64,000 bases of DNA. It comes from Bacillus vallismortis. Lineage in GTDB: Bacteria > Bacillota > Bacilli > Bacillales > Bacillaceae. The position numbers and the translations under genes were made by a program. The notes under the pieces were generated by a model. It ran no database searches, was not told the origin of the DNA, and saw only the letters and a list, made by a program, of their open reading frames with translations. The stretch spans positions 184,001 to 248,000 of the forward strand of contig NZ_CP160797.1 of the NCBI RefSeq assembly GCF_040784915.1, given 5' to 3'. Shown here one piece after another: positions 17,894 through 26,986 of this stretch (within the stretch, counting starts at the first letter, position 1; the number at the start of each line of letters is the position of its first letter).

Positions 17894-18457
17894 ATGGAAA
17901 TGATGATTAAAAAGAGAATTAAGCAAGTCAAAAAAGGCGACCAAAATGCATTTGCGGACATCGTAGATATTTACAAGGATAAAATTTATCAGCTTTGCTA
18001 CCGTATGCTTGGCAATGTGCATGAGGCAGAGGATATTGCACAGGAGGCTTTCATCAGGGCGTACGTTAATATCGACAGTTTTGATATTAACCGGAAATTT
18101 TCAACTTGGCTTTATCGAATCGCGACCAATTTGACTATTGACCGCATTCGCAAAAAGAAGCCGGATTATTACCTCGATGCAGAGGTGGCTGGTACGGAAG
18201 GCTTGACCATGTATTCGCAAATCGCCGCAGACGGAGTTTTGCCAGAAGATGAAGTAGTGTCGCTGGAGCTCTCAAACACGATTCAGCAGAAAATTTTAAA
18301 GCTTCCTGACAAATACAGAACAGTTATCGTATTAAAGTATATTGACGAACTCTCATTAATTGAAATCGGCGAGATTCTAAACATTCCTGTGGGGACTGTG
18401 AAAACGCGGATTCACAGAGGCAGAGAGGCTCTTCGAAAACAATTAAGGGATCTTTAA
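17894..18457 (+). CDS. sigW: ECF sigma factor SigW
   Basis: Extracytoplasmic-function sigma factor controlling the cell-envelope and antimicrobial-peptide stress regulon. 187 residues: region 2 (about 25-95, with YKDKIYQLCYRMLGNVHEAEDIAQEAF-type core and DRIRKKKPD) and region 4 (about 130-185, with IGEILNIPVGTVKTRIHRGRE). It is preceded by its own promoter type and followed 13 bp later by its anti-sigma factor rsiW. Confidence 0.97.
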   Translation: MEMMIKKRIKQVKKGDQNAFADIVDIYKDKIYQLCYRMLGNVHEAEDIAQEAFIRAYVNIDSFDINRKFSTWLYRIATNLTIDRIRKKKPDYYLDAEVAGTEGLTMYSQIAADGVLPEDEVVSLELSNTIQQKILKLPDKYRTVIVLKYIDELSLIEIGEILNIPVGTVKTRIHRGREALRKQLRDL

Positions 18458-18470
18458 GTGGGGTGATGAA

Positions 18471-19097
18471 ATGAGCTGTCCTGAACAAATTGTGCAGCTT
18501 ATGCATATGCATCTTGATGGAGATATCCTTCCAAAAGATGAACACGTATTAAATGAACATCTTGAGACATGCGAGAAATGCAGAAAGCATTTTTATGAGA
18601 TGGAAAAATCTATAGCACTCGTCCGGAGCACATCGCATGTCGAAGCCCCCGCGGATTTTACCGCTAATGTCATGGCTAAATTGCCTAAGGAGAAGAAAAG
18701 AGCTTCTGTGAAAAGGTGGTTCAGAACCCATCCTGTTATCGCAGCTGCTGCGGTATTCATCATTTTGATGGGCGGAGGTTTTTTAAACAGCTGGCATAAT
18801 GACCACAACTTCAGCGTGTCTAAGCAGCCGAATCTTGTGGTGCAGAACCATACTGTGATCGTGCCTGAAGGTGAGACGGTCAAAGGTGATGTCACTGTCA
18901 AAAACGGCAAGCTGATTATTAAAGGCAAAATAGACGGGGATGTAACCGTCGTAAATGGCGAAAAGTATATGGCCTCTGCTGGACAAGTCACCGGTCAGAT
19001 TGAAGAAATCAATCAATTATTTGACTGGACATGGTATAAATTGAAGTCTGCGGGGAAAAGTGTACTCAATGCATTAAAACCGAACGAAAAAGAGTAA
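18471..19097 (+). CDS. rsiW: Anti-sigma-W factor RsiW
   Basis: Membrane-bound inhibitor of SigW that is destroyed by stepwise proteolysis on envelope stress. 208 residues: cytoplasmic zinc anti-sigma domain with HLETCEKC (His-x3-Cys-x2-Cys), one transmembrane segment (about 85-103, HPVIAAAAVFIILMGGGFL), and an extracytoplasmic domain with repeated beta strands (VKGDVTVKNGKLIIKGKIDG). GGGGTGATGAA precedes the ATG. Confidence 0.96.
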   Translation: MSCPEQIVQLMHMHLDGDILPKDEHVLNEHLETCEKCRKHFYEMEKSIALVRSTSHVEAPADFTANVMAKLPKEKKRASVKRWFRTHPVIAAAAVFIILMGGGFLNSWHNDHNFSVSKQPNLVVQNHTVIVPEGETVKGDVTVKNGKLIIKGKIDGDVTVVNGEKYMASAGQVTGQIEEINQLFDWTWYKLKSAGKSVLNALKPNEKE

Positions 19098-19127
19098 AGC
19101 GTGTCAGTTGCTTTGCTCTTTTTTTTT
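19091..19127 (+). terminator. Terminator of sigW-rsiW
   Basis: AGAGTAAAGC (19091-19100, overlapping the rsiW stop) pairs with GCTTTGCTCT (19110-19119) with one G-T pair, followed by a long T-run. Confidence 0.85.
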
Positions 19128-19150
19128 ACGGGCTGTAAGAGCTGGCGCAT

Positions 19151-19180
19151 TTCACTTGCCGAATCGAAATGTGGTATAAT
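19151..19180 (+). promoter_or_regulatory. Promoter of cdaA-cdaR-glmM
   Basis: Extended -10 TGGTATAAT (TATAAT at 19175-19180) with a moderate -35 TTCACT (19151-19156), 18-bp spacer, 80 bp before the cdaA start. Confidence 0.6.
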
Positions 19181-19260
19181 GGGCTCGCTATGTTAAGTAC
19201 ATATGCGTAACACGTAAAACACAAAAATACGAAATGACTGAAATCTTGGAGGACGAGGAA

Positions 19261-20082
19261 ATGGCTTTTGAGGATATCCCTTTTTTGCAGTACCTCGGCA
19301 ATGCCGTTGATATTCTCCTTGTTTGGTATGTGATATATAAACTTATTATGGTCATACGCGGCACGAAAGCGGTTCAGCTGTTAAAAGGAATTGTCGTGAT
19401 CGTGCTTGTCCGTATGGCCAGCCAATATTTGGGCCTCGGCACGCTTCAATGGCTGATGGACCAAGCAATAACATGGGGATTTTTAGCAATTATTATTATT
19501 TTTCAGCCTGAGCTGAGAAGAGCGCTTGAACAGCTTGGCCGGGGCCGCTTTTTCTCAAGAAGCGGCACGCCTGTGGAGGAAGCGCAGCAGAAAACGATTG
19601 AGGCAATCACAAAAGCGATCAATTATATGGCGAAACGCCGTATAGGCGCCCTGTTGACCATTGAGCGGGACACTGGAATGGGCGATTATATTGAGACAGG
19701 CATACCATTGAATGCCAAAGTCAGCTCTGAGCTGCTGATCAATATTTTTATCCCGAACACCCCGCTTCATGACGGTGCTGTGATTATGAAGAATAATGAA
19801 ATTGCCGCTGCCGCCTGCTATCTGCCGCTTTCGGAAAGCCCGTTTATTTCAAAAGAACTGGGTACGCGGCACAGAGCGGCTGTCGGTATCAGTGAAGTGA
19901 CAGACAGTTTGACGATTATTGTGTCTGAAGAGACCGGCGGCGTCAGTGTGGCAAAGAACGGCGACCTTCACAGAGAGCTGACCGAAGAAGCGCTGAAAGA
20001 AATGCTTGAAGCCGAGTTTAAGAAAAACACCAAAGACACTTCTTCTAACCGCTGGTATTGGAGGGGCAAGAAAAATGGATAA
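19261..20082 (+). CDS. cdaA: Diadenylate cyclase CdaA
   Basis: Membrane-bound enzyme that makes cyclic di-AMP from two ATP. 273 residues: three N-terminal transmembrane helices (to about residue 85), then a DAC domain with DGA at 171-173 (HDGAVI) and RHR at 203-205 (GTRHRAA). The ATG at 19261 has GGAGGACGAGG upstream; a frame-extending ATG at 19234 lacks a ribosome site. It overlaps cdaR by 8 bp and is clustered with glmM, whose product GlmM is a known CdaA inhibitor. Confidence 0.96.
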   Translation: MAFEDIPFLQYLGNAVDILLVWYVIYKLIMVIRGTKAVQLLKGIVVIVLVRMASQYLGLGTLQWLMDQAITWGFLAIIIIFQPELRRALEQLGRGRFFSRSGTPVEEAQQKTIEAITKAINYMAKRRIGALLTIERDTGMGDYIETGIPLNAKVSSELLINIFIPNTPLHDGAVIMKNNEIAAAACYLPLSESPFISKELGTRHRAAVGISEVTDSLTIIVSEETGGVSVAKNGDLHRELTEEALKEMLEAEFKKNTKDTSSNRWYWRGKKNG

Positions 20083-21517
20083 ATTCTTAAACAATCGCTG
20101 GGCTGTGAAAATTATTGCTCTGCTTTTCGCGCTCTTGCTTTATGTGGCGGTCAACAGCAATCAAGCACCGACTCCGAAAAAACCGGGTGAATCTTTCTTT
20201 CCGACATCAACAATTGATGAGGCAACACTGACCGACATTCCGGTCAAAGCGTATTACGATGATGAAAACTACGTCGTGACGGGTGTTCCGCAAACGGTTA
20301 ATGTCACGATAAAAGGCTCGACAAGTGCCGTGAAAAAGGCTAGACAGACCAAGAATTTTGAAATATATGCCGACATGGAAAATTTAAAAACCGGCACACA
20401 TAAGGTTGAGCTAAAGGCCAAAAACGTGTCGGATGGGCTGACAATCTCAATCAATCCGTCTGTTACGACAGTTACGATTCAAGAACGGATGACCAAAAGC
20501 TTTCCCGTAGAAGTGGAGTACTACAATAAAAGCAAGATGAAAAAAGGCTATTCTCCGGAGCAGCCGATTGTCAGTCCGAAAAATGTGCAGATTACCGGAT
20601 CTAAAGATGTGATTGATCATATTTCTCTTGTGAAAGCTTCAGTGAACCTGGAAAACGCAGATGAAACGATTGAAAAAGAGGCAAAAGTGACTGTCTATGA
20701 TAAGGACGGAAACGCGCTTCCTGTGGACGTGGAGCCCTCGGTCATCAAGATTACCGTTCCGGTGACAAGCCCAAGTAAAAAAGTACCCTTTAAAATTGAA
20801 CGGACAGGAAGCCTTCCTGACGGTGTCAGTATAGCGAATATTGAATCCAGCCCCAGTGAGGTAACGGTTTACGGCTCGCAGGATGTGTTGGATTCTCTTG
20901 AATTTATAGACGGCGTCAGCTTAGATTTAAGCAAAATTAACAAGGATTCCGATATCGAGGCAGATATTCCGCTTCCTGACGGCGTCAAAAAAATCTCGCC
21001 GTCAAAGGTGACTTTGCATATAGAAGTAGATAGTGAAGCGGATCAGAAGTTTGAGAATGTCTCTATTAAGACTGTAGGGCTGAGCAGCTCGCAAAACATT
21101 GAATTTCTAGATCCTGATTCGCAAGCGATAGACGTGACGGCTAAAGGCTCTCCCAGCAATATAAAAAAACTGGAAAAATCAGATATTGAATTGTATGTGA
21201 ATGTTTCAGATTTAGATGACGGGGAGCATAGCGTGAAGCTTGAAGTAAACGGGCCTCAAAATGTAACCTGGTCCTTGGGACAGAAAAACGCCAAAATCAA
21301 GCTGACGTCTAAAAAAAGCAATACATCAACTAATGACAACAGCAGCAATACATCAGGGAACCAGGATGACACAGGTCAACAAACGAATGATCAAAAGAAC
21401 AACCAGCAAGATACAACGAAAAACAGCAATGATCAAAAACAAGACGAACATAAAGATCAAAACCAAGATCAGGATGAGGACGAATCTACTTCTGGTTCAC
21501 AATCATCATCAGAATAA
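20075..21517 (+). CDS. cdaR: CdaA regulator with YbbR domains (CdaR)
   Basis: Single-pass membrane protein that modulates CdaA from the outside of the membrane. About 480 residues: short cytoplasmic start, one transmembrane segment (about 9-26, AVKIIALLFALLLYVAV), then four YbbR repeats of about 80 residues (recurring patterns such as VTVYGSQDVLD and VQITGSKDVID). The last ~70 residues are a low-complexity tail rich in Ser, Asn, Gln, Asp and Lys, likely disordered and wall-facing; such tails vary between strains. The ATG at 20075 overlaps cdaA. Confidence 0.94.
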   Translation: MDKFLNNRWAVKIIALLFALLLYVAVNSNQAPTPKKPGESFFPTSTIDEATLTDIPVKAYYDDENYVVTGVPQTVNVTIKGSTSAVKKARQTKNFEIYADMENLKTGTHKVELKAKNVSDGLTISINPSVTTVTIQERMTKSFPVEVEYYNKSKMKKGYSPEQPIVSPKNVQITGSKDVIDHISLVKASVNLENADETIEKEAKVTVYDKDGNALPVDVEPSVIKITVPVTSPSKKVPFKIERTGSLPDGVSIANIESSPSEVTVYGSQDVLDSLEFIDGVSLDLSKINKDSDIEADIPLPDGVKKISPSKVTLHIEVDSEADQKFENVSIKTVGLSSSQNIEFLDPDSQAIDVTAKGSPSNIKKLEKSDIELYVNVSDLDDGEHSVKLEVNGPQNVTWSLGQKNAKIKLTSKKSNTSTNDNSSNTSGNQDDTGQQTNDQKNNQQDTTKNSNDQKQDEHKDQNQDQDEDESTSGSQSSSE

Positions 21518-21535
21518 AAAAGGAGCGATTATAAA

Positions 21536-22882
21536 ATGGGCAAGTATTTTGGAACAGATGGTGTAAGAGGTGTCGCCAATAGTGAGCTTACACCTGAGCT
21601 GGCCTTTAAAGTCGGACGTTTCGGCGGATATGTGCTGACAAAAGACAAACAACGTCCAAAAGTGCTGATAGGCCGCGATACACGGATCTCCGGCCATATG
21701 CTGGAGGGAGCCCTTGTCGCCGGACTTTTATCCATTGGCGCAGAAGTCATGCGTCTGGGTGTCATTTCTACACCTGGTGTATCTTATTTAACAAAAGCGA
21801 TGGATGCAGAGGCAGGCGTCATGATTTCTGCCTCTCACAACCCAGTGCAGGATAACGGCATCAAGTTTTTCGGGGGAGACGGATTTAAGCTTTCCGACGA
21901 ACAGGAGGCTGAAATTGAACGACTGATGGACGAACCGGAGGATAAGCTGCCAAGACCGGTCGGAGGCGATCTCGGGCTTGTAAATGATTATTTTGAAGGC
22001 GGCCAAAAATATCTGCAATTTTTAAAACAGACAGCTGATGAAGATTTCACAGGCATTCATGTGGCGCTCGACTGTGCTCATGGCGCAACATCGTCCTTGG
22101 CGACACACCTGTTTGCTGATTTAGATGCAGATGTTTCAACAATGGGCACTTCCCCAAACGGGTTAAACATTAATGACGGCGTCGGATCGACACATCCAGA
22201 AGCGCTCAGCGCGTTTGTCAAAGAGAAAAACGCCGATCTTGGCCTTGCGTTCGACGGTGACGGCGACCGCCTGATTGCGGTCGATGAAAAAGGAAATATC
22301 GTTGACGGCGATCAAATCATGTACATATGCTCAAAATACCTGAAATCAGAGGGCCGCTTAAAGGATGATACAGTCGTTTCAACCGTGATGAGCAACCTCG
22401 GCTTCTATAAGGCGCTCGAAAAAGAAGGCATCAAAAGCGTTCAGACAGCTGTCGGCGACCGATACGTAGTAGAAGCGATGAAACATGACGGCTACAATGT
22501 CGGCGGTGAGCAGTCAGGACATCTTATTTTCCTTGATTACAACACGACAGGGGACGGATTATTGTCTGCTATTATGCTGATGAACACATTGAAAGCGACA
22601 GGGAAGCCGCTGTCAGAGCTTGCAGCTGAAATGCAGAAGTTCCCGCAGCTGTTAGTCAATGTGAGAGTAACTGATAAATATAAAGTCGAAGAAAATGAAA
22701 AAGTAAAAGCTGTTATTTCTGAAGTTGAAAAAGAAATGAACGGCGACGGCCGGATTTTGGTGCGCCCTTCAGGCACTGAACCGCTCGTCCGTGTTATGGC
22801 TGAAGCGAAAACGAAAGAGCTGTGCGATGAATACGTAAATCGCATTGCTGAAGTTGTGCGGTCAGAAATGGGATTGGAGTAA
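21536..22882 (+). CDS. glmM: Phosphoglucosamine mutase GlmM
   Basis: Interconverts glucosamine-6-P and glucosamine-1-P on the path to UDP-GlcNAc. 448 residues with all signatures: phosphoserine loop MISASHNP (Ser100), metal loop DGDGDR, sugar loop GGEQSGH and phosphate-binding [21 protein letters not shown] precedes the ATG. Third gene of the cdaA operon; its product feeds from GlmS, encoded next. Confidence 0.97.
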   Translation: MGKYFGTDGVRGVANSELTPELAFKVGRFGGYVLTKDKQRPKVLIGRDTRISGHMLEGALVAGLLSIGAEVMRLGVISTPGVSYLTKAMDAEAGVMISASHNPVQDNGIKFFGGDGFKLSDEQEAEIERLMDEPEDKLPRPVGGDLGLVNDYFEGGQKYLQFLKQTADEDFTGIHVALDCAHGATSSLATHLFADLDADVSTMGTSPNGLNINDGVGSTHPEALSAFVKEKNADLGLAFDGDGDRLIAVDEKGNIVDGDQIMYICSKYLKSEGRLKDDTVVSTVMSNLGFYKALEKEGIKSVQTAVGDRYVVEAMKHDGYNVGGEQSGHLIFLDYNTTGDGLLSAIMLMNTLKATGKPLSELAAEMQKFPQLLVNVRVTDKYKVEENEKVKAVISEVEKEMNGDGRILVRPSGTEPLVRVMAEAKTKELCDEYVNRIAEVVRSEMGLE

Positions 22883-22903
22883 CGAAGCCTATCATCAGAG
22901 AGC

Positions 22904-23014
22904 GAACAAGACAAGCGAGGTTTACATATGATAATGGTGAGACATGCGGCAAAGTTGTTTAAAAAACAATTGACCGTGCATGGCACATGCTGTAAAATCA
23001 AGCTTGTCTTGTTC
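22904..23014. repeat. 13-bp inverted repeat spanning the glmS promoter
   Basis: GAACAAGACAAGC (22904-22916) and GCTTGTCTTGTTC (23002-23014) are exact reverse complements 85 bp apart, with a T-rich stretch after the second arm. They enclose the glmS promoter; in a glmM read-through transcript they could form a long-loop hairpin. Function not known to me. Confidence 0.6.
22970..22998 (+). promoter_or_regulatory. Promoter of glmS
   Basis: TTGACC (22970-22975) and TAAAAT (22993-22998) with a 17-bp spacer. The spacer holds an inverted repeat GCATG-GCA-CATGC (22978-22990). Transcription should begin near 23005, about 60 nt before the ribozyme cleavage site. Confidence 0.75.
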
Positions 23015-23066
23015 TTATTTTCTCTGAGGAAGAAAAGAAGGGATTATTGCTTCACCTATAATTATA

Positions 23067-23240
23067 GCGCCCGGACTAAGCGCCCGAAAAAAGGCTTAGT
23101 TGACGAGGATGGAGGTTATCGAATTTTCGGCGGATGCCTCCCGGCTGATTATGCAGATCACAGCCGTAAGGATTTCTTCAAACCAAGGAGGCGACTCCTT
23201 GCACAAAGAGAAATCACATGATCTTCCAAAAACATGTAGG
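23067..23240 (+). ncRNA. glmS ribozyme
   Basis: Self-cleaving riboswitch in the glmS 5' leader, activated by glucosamine-6-P. Cleavage is expected between A23066 and G23067, at the start of GCGCCCGGACTAAG. The P2-P4 elements are recognisable, including GCGCCCGAAAAAAGGC, the GGAGGTTATCG/GGCGGATGCCTCC pseudoknot region and the late ACATGATC..ACATGT. It is followed by a GGGGAC/GTCCCC stem and then the glmS ribosome site. Excess product thus destabilises the mRNA. The 3' border is approximate. Confidence 0.95.
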
Positions 23241-23312
23241 AGGGGACGATTGAAAGTCCCCTTGAAATTCGACTTTCTTCGTCTCCTTTTACAATCTTAG
23301 GAGGAAGAAATT

Positions 23313-25115
23313 ATGTGTGGAATCGTAGGTTATATCGGTCAGCTTGATGCGAAGGAAATTTTACTGAAAGGCTTAGAAAAGCTTGAGTACCGCGGATATG
23401 ACTCTGCGGGTATCGCTGTTGCCAACGAACAGGGGGTCCATGTGTTCAAAGAAAAAGGACGCATTGCTGATCTTCGTGAAGTTGTGGATGCCAATGCAGA
23501 GGCGAAGGCCGGAATTGGCCATACTCGCTGGGCAACACACGGCGAACCAAGCTATCTGAACGCTCACCCGCATCAAAGCGCACTGGGCCGCTTTACACTT
23601 GTTCATAACGGCGTGATCGAGAACTATGTTCAGCTGAAACAAGAGTATTTGCAAGATGTAGAGCTCAAAAGTGACACCGATACAGAGGTAGTTGTTCAAG
23701 TAATCGAGCAATTTGTCAACGGAGGACTTGAAACAGAAGAAGCGTTCCGCAAAACACTTACACTGTTAAAAGGCTCTTATGCAATTGCTTTATTCGACAA
23801 CGAAAACAGAGAAACGATTTTTGTAGCGAAAAACAAAAGCCCTCTATTAGTCGGTCTTGGAGATACATTCAACGTCGTAGCATCTGATGCGATGGCAATG
23901 CTTCAAGTGACCAATGAATACGTAGAGCTGATGGATAAAGAAATGGTCATCGTCACTGATGATCAAGTTGTCATCAAAAACCTTGATGGTGACGTGATTT
24001 CCCGTGCTTCTTATATCGCTGAGCTGGATGCCAGTGATATCGAAAAAGGCACATACCCTCACTACATGTTGAAAGAAACGGATGAGCAGCCTGTTGTCAT
24101 GCGCAAAATCATCCAAACGTATCAAGATGAACACGGCAAGCTGTCTGTGCCTGGCGATATCGCTGCCGCTGTAGCGGAAGCGGACCGCATCTATATCATT
24201 GGCTGCGGAACAAGCTACCATGCAGGACTTGTCGGTAAACAATATATTGAAATGTGGGCAAGTGTGCCGGTTGAAGTGCATGTAGCGAGTGAATTCTCTT
24301 ACAACATGCCGCTCCTGTCTAAGAAACCGCTCTTCATTTTCCTTTCTCAAAGCGGAGAAACAGCAGACAGCCGCGCGGTACTTGTTCAAGTCAAAGCGCT
24401 CGGACATAAAGCTCTGACAATCACAAACGTACCGGGATCAACGCTTTCTCGTGAAGCTGATTACACATTGCTGCTTCATGCAGGCCCTGAAATCGCTGTT
24501 GCGTCAACGAAAGCATACACTGCACAAATCGCAGTTCTTGCGGTTCTTGCATCTGTAGCTGCAGACAAAAACGGCATTGATATCGGATTTGACCTCGTTA
24601 AAGAACTTGGTATCGCTGCAAACGCAATGGAAGCCCTTTGCGACCAGAAAGACGAAATGGAAATGATCGCACGTGAATACTTGACTGTATCCAGAAACGC
24701 TTTCTTCATCGGACGCGGCCTTGACTACTTCGTATGTGTCGAAGGCGCACTGAAGCTGAAAGAGATTTCTTACATCCAGGCTGAAGGTTTTGCCGGCGGA
24801 GAGCTGAAGCACGGCACGATTGCTTTGATCGAACAAGGTACACCAGTATTCGCACTGGCGACACAAGAGCACGTAAACCTAAGCATCCGCGGAAACGTCA
24901 AAGAAGTTGCCGCTCGCGGAGCAAACACATGCATCATCTCACTGAAAGGCCTAGACGATGCGGATGACAGATTCGTACTGCCGGAAGTAAACCCAGCGCT
25001 TGCTCCATTGGTTTCTGTTGTTCCATTGCAGCTGATCGCTTACTATGCTGCACTGCATCGCGGCTGTGATGTTGATAAGCCTCGTAACCTTGCGAAGAGT
25101 GTTACTGTGGAGTAA
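23313..25115 (+). CDS. glmS: Glutamine:fructose-6-phosphate aminotransferase GlmS
   Basis: Makes glucosamine-6-P from fructose-6-P and glutamine, the first step to UDP-GlcNAc. 600 residues: N-terminal glutaminase domain with Cys2 as nucleophile (MCGIVGYIG, then [13 protein letters not shown] motif EYRGYDSAG), then two SIS domains (GCGTSYHAG and FIGRGLDYF), ending [19 protein letters not shown] precedes the ATG. Codon usage is strongly biased, as for a highly expressed gene. Its 3' end is the usual Tn7 attachment site, and its terminator is disrupted here by an insert beginning 25 bp after the stop. Confidence 0.97.
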   Translation: MCGIVGYIGQLDAKEILLKGLEKLEYRGYDSAGIAVANEQGVHVFKEKGRIADLREVVDANAEAKAGIGHTRWATHGEPSYLNAHPHQSALGRFTLVHNGVIENYVQLKQEYLQDVELKSDTDTEVVVQVIEQFVNGGLETEEAFRKTLTLLKGSYAIALFDNENRETIFVAKNKSPLLVGLGDTFNVVASDAMAMLQVTNEYVELMDKEMVIVTDDQVVIKNLDGDVISRASYIAELDASDIEKGTYPHYMLKETDEQPVVMRKIIQTYQDEHGKLSVPGDIAAAVAEADRIYIIGCGTSYHAGLVGKQYIEMWASVPVEVHVASEFSYNMPLLSKKPLFIFLSQSGETADSRAVLVQVKALGHKALTITNVPGSTLSREADYTLLLHAGPEIAVASTKAYTAQIAVLAVLASVAADKNGIDIGFDLVKELGIAANAMEALCDQKDEMEMIAREYLTVSRNAFFIGRGLDYFVCVEGALKLKEISYIQAEGFAGGELKHGTIALIEQGTPVFALATQEHVNLSIRGNVKEVAARGANTCIISLKGLDDADDRFVLPEVNPALAPLVSVVPLQLIAYYAALHRGCDVDKPRNLAKSVTVE

Positions 25116-25123
25116 AATGTTTA

Positions 25124-25134
25124 ACCCCTTTGGT
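25124..25134 (+). terminator. Left half of the original glmS terminator
   Basis: AACCCCTTTGG is the 5' arm of the glmS terminator. Its partner CCAAAGGGGTT is now at 26275-26285, 1.14 kb away. The uninterrupted version survives next to the glmS relic at 35232-35262, which shows what the original looked like. Confidence 0.85.
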
Positions 25135-25230
25135 TGTTTTGTGGCTTTGAAATAAAGTCGCGATTTTTGTAAAAAGATGTGATGTTTAAAATAAAGTTAC
25201 GACGTTTATAAAAATGTTGCGATGCTTTTT

Positions 25231-25262
25231 CCCTTAGATAATTTTTGTCTAAGGGTATTTTT
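25231..25262 (+). terminator. Replacement terminator inside the element's left end
   Basis: CCCTTAGA (25231-25238) pairs with TCTAAGGG (25248-25255), followed by TATTTTTC. With the native glmS terminator split, this hairpin probably ends glmS transcription now. A second hairpin lies just downstream. Confidence 0.7.
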
Positions 25263-25298
25263 CTATTTTAACTAAAGAGGCAGGTAACTAAAAATTAT

Positions 25299-25332
25299 AA
25301 GGGGATTCCAATTGATTTTGGGTCCCCTTTTT
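25299..25332 (+). terminator. Second hairpin terminator in the element
   Basis: AAGGGGA (25299-25305) pairs with TCCCCTT (25323-25329), followed by T residues. The loop is 17 nt. Together with the preceding hairpin it shields the cargo gene from glmS transcription. Confidence 0.6.
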
Positions 25333-25447
25333 ACATAAATGATGTGACACCACTCTTACAAAAATGTAACTTTAATTTCAAATAATGTAATTTGATTCGA
25401 TGGCAGGTCATCTAATTTTCTTTTACTATATTCTAAAAAGAGATTGG

Positions 25448-26071
25448 ATGGTGTTGGGTTTGGATATTTCAGAAGTTAATATATCACTGTTTAGACTAGT
25501 TAATGACCTAGGAAAAGAACATCCCTTTTTGAATCCTGTATTTAGTTTTATTGCTGAATATATGGTTTTTTTACTTGCACTAAGTGTTCTTTTTATTTGG
25601 TTTACAAGAGATACGGATAATAGAATTATGATTCTTTGTGCATCTATCGCTTTCATTTGTGCCTTTACGATAGGGAAGGTTGCAGGGGTATTTCACTCGA
25701 ATTATCAACCTTTTGTTGAATTGGGAGAGGTTAATAAACTGATACATAAAGAAAAAGACAATTCTTTTCCAAGTGACCATACAATTTTATTCTTCTCATA
25801 TTGTATTTCATTCTGGCTCTTTAAGAGAGGCTGGTCAATTTTATGGGTATTGTTAGCTGTTCTTGTGGGAGTCTCCCGTATATGGGTTGGGGTTCATTAT
25901 CCCTTTGATGTTCTAGCAGGAGTATTAATAAGCCTAGCAGTTTCAACTTTTATATATTTAACAATCCCTAAACTAAATGTTACTCAAACTACCATAAAAA
26001 TTTATGGAAAATGTGAAAACATGCTTCTTTATCGCTTCAAAAGAAAGGAAAACAAGTCAAAAAACTTTTAG
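25448..26071 (+). CDS. PAP2-family phosphatase, BcrC-like
   Basis: Membrane phosphatase of the PAP2 family, about 207 residues from the ATG at 25448 (an ATG at 25400 is also in frame; neither has a strong ribosome site). It most resembles undecaprenyl-pyrophosphate phosphatases of the BcrC type. Motifs: FHSNYQPF (first motif region), FPSDHT (His of motif 2) and SRIWVGVHYPFD (Arg, His and Asp of motif 3), with four or five membrane segments. This class recycles the lipid carrier and protects against bacitracin. It is the only gene of the 1.1-kb insert and is AT-rich compared with neighbours, so probably acquired. Lipid substrate is inferred. Confidence 0.8.
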   Translation: MVLGLDISEVNISLFRLVNDLGKEHPFLNPVFSFIAEYMVFLLALSVLFIWFTRDTDNRIMILCASIAFICAFTIGKVAGVFHSNYQPFVELGEVNKLIHKEKDNSFPSDHTILFFSYCISFWLFKRGWSILWVLLAVLVGVSRIWVGVHYPFDVLAGVLISLAVSTFIYLTIPKLNVTQTTIKIYGKCENMLLYRFKRKENKSKNF

Positions 26072-26274
26072 ATTTATTCATCAATCGGGTGCTAATGTTC
26101 AAAAAATCGTAACCTAAAATGATCAAACTCTTTTATAAAGATTCCATCTGTATTCAAAACTGTAGAATCCATTTTGATCTATCTTTTTTTCTAAATGGAT
26201 TCTTTAAATTTGCCGTAAACTGAAGGTTCATGTGTTATTTTTGATCATCCTTTATTTCACAGCTACAGTTTTAG

Positions 26275-26290
26275 CCAAAGGGGTTTTTTG
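26275..26290 (+). terminator. Right half of the original glmS terminator
   Basis: CCAAAGGGGTT (26275-26285) plus a T-run: the 3' arm and tail whose partner is at 25124-25134. Its position marks the right border of the insert. Confidence 0.85.
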
Positions 26291-26986
26291 TTTTAAAGAT
26301 GGCTATGTTTAGTTTTACAAATATTTAAGGTTGCCAAAGAATATGAAAATATAAAGAAGGTATTTTCAGGGAAAGTGACATCTACGGAGAAATTGGGGAA
26401 TTCTAGCGATAACAATATCCACAGCAGCTAGTTCAACCGATTTAAACACGGTAAATTTTTGGTCGTTAGGGCTGTTGAAAATAAAGTAGGAACCAGTATT
26501 CATTTATAGTTGCTAATTGAACTCAGTTATTTACTAAACAAGAAAATGATTATAAAATTTTTCTTGTATTTAAAAAAATTAAAGTGATAGATATCATAAG
26601 CCTTGGATAAAGATTCAGGATGTATATTTAAAGGGAAAGCAAGATTTCATACTTCATTCTCCGTATTCCAACATCTTGACAATGTTTAAAATTTAGCATA
26701 TCTTATACGTAACGTAATAATCGGTGCAGATGTTTATTTTCGCCATTCTAAATCATTAGGCCTTTAGCATTCTTTTGATATTTAATTTTAAATCTTGACT
26801 GGATGAAAAAGTATTCTAATATTAAAAAGGAAAAGTAACATAAATCGATTTATTTTATAATCAAGGGACTAAATGAAAGTTTTAACGATGATTCCTTTAG
26901 AAGGAAGTTAAAATATAGCTTAAAGCTAAATGACCAATAATAAGGTAGCTCTTCAAAAAACTTCACTGAAGTTAGTTGAAGTGAAG
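26286..26986. other. AT-rich gene-free stretch
   Basis: About 700 bp with no ORF I can support and many stops in all frames. Short open pieces (for example near 26330-26400) suggest decayed coding DNA, but I recognise nothing. In strain 168 I recall alkA-adaA-adaB in this interval; I see no trace of them here. Confidence 0.5.

Larger units (their letters stand above)
25141..26267. mobile_element. Transposase-less Tn7-like insertion in the glmS terminator
   Basis: A 1.13-kb insert splitting the glmS terminator. Left end TGTGGCTTTGAAATAAAG (25141-25158) and right end, read inward, TGTAGCTGTGAAATAAAG match at 16 of 18 positions and end in TGT..ACA. Copies of a roughly 25-bp motif (AAATAAAGTCGCGATTTTTG type) recur inside the left end (about 25150 and 25190) and inverted near 25355-25384 and 26098-26120, like TnsB sites. 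GTTT flanks both sides (25137-25140 and 26268-26271; GTTTT if the first element base is shared). Tn7-superfamily elements insert just downstream of glmS in this way. Only cargo is present, no tns genes. Confidence 0.7.

Noticed and set aside
22928..23221. 97-residue plus-strand ORF between glmM and glmS
   Set aside because: It runs straight through the glmS promoter and ribozyme; the RNA structure explains the sequence and there is no ribosome site.
23847..24407. 186-residue minus-strand ORF inside glmS
   Set aside because: Shadow of a highly biased coding gene; no start signals or family features.
25141..25384. A shorter MITE ending at the inverted motif near 25384
   Set aside because: That copy does not end in ACA and the glmS terminator resumes only at 26268, so the element must extend to 26267.
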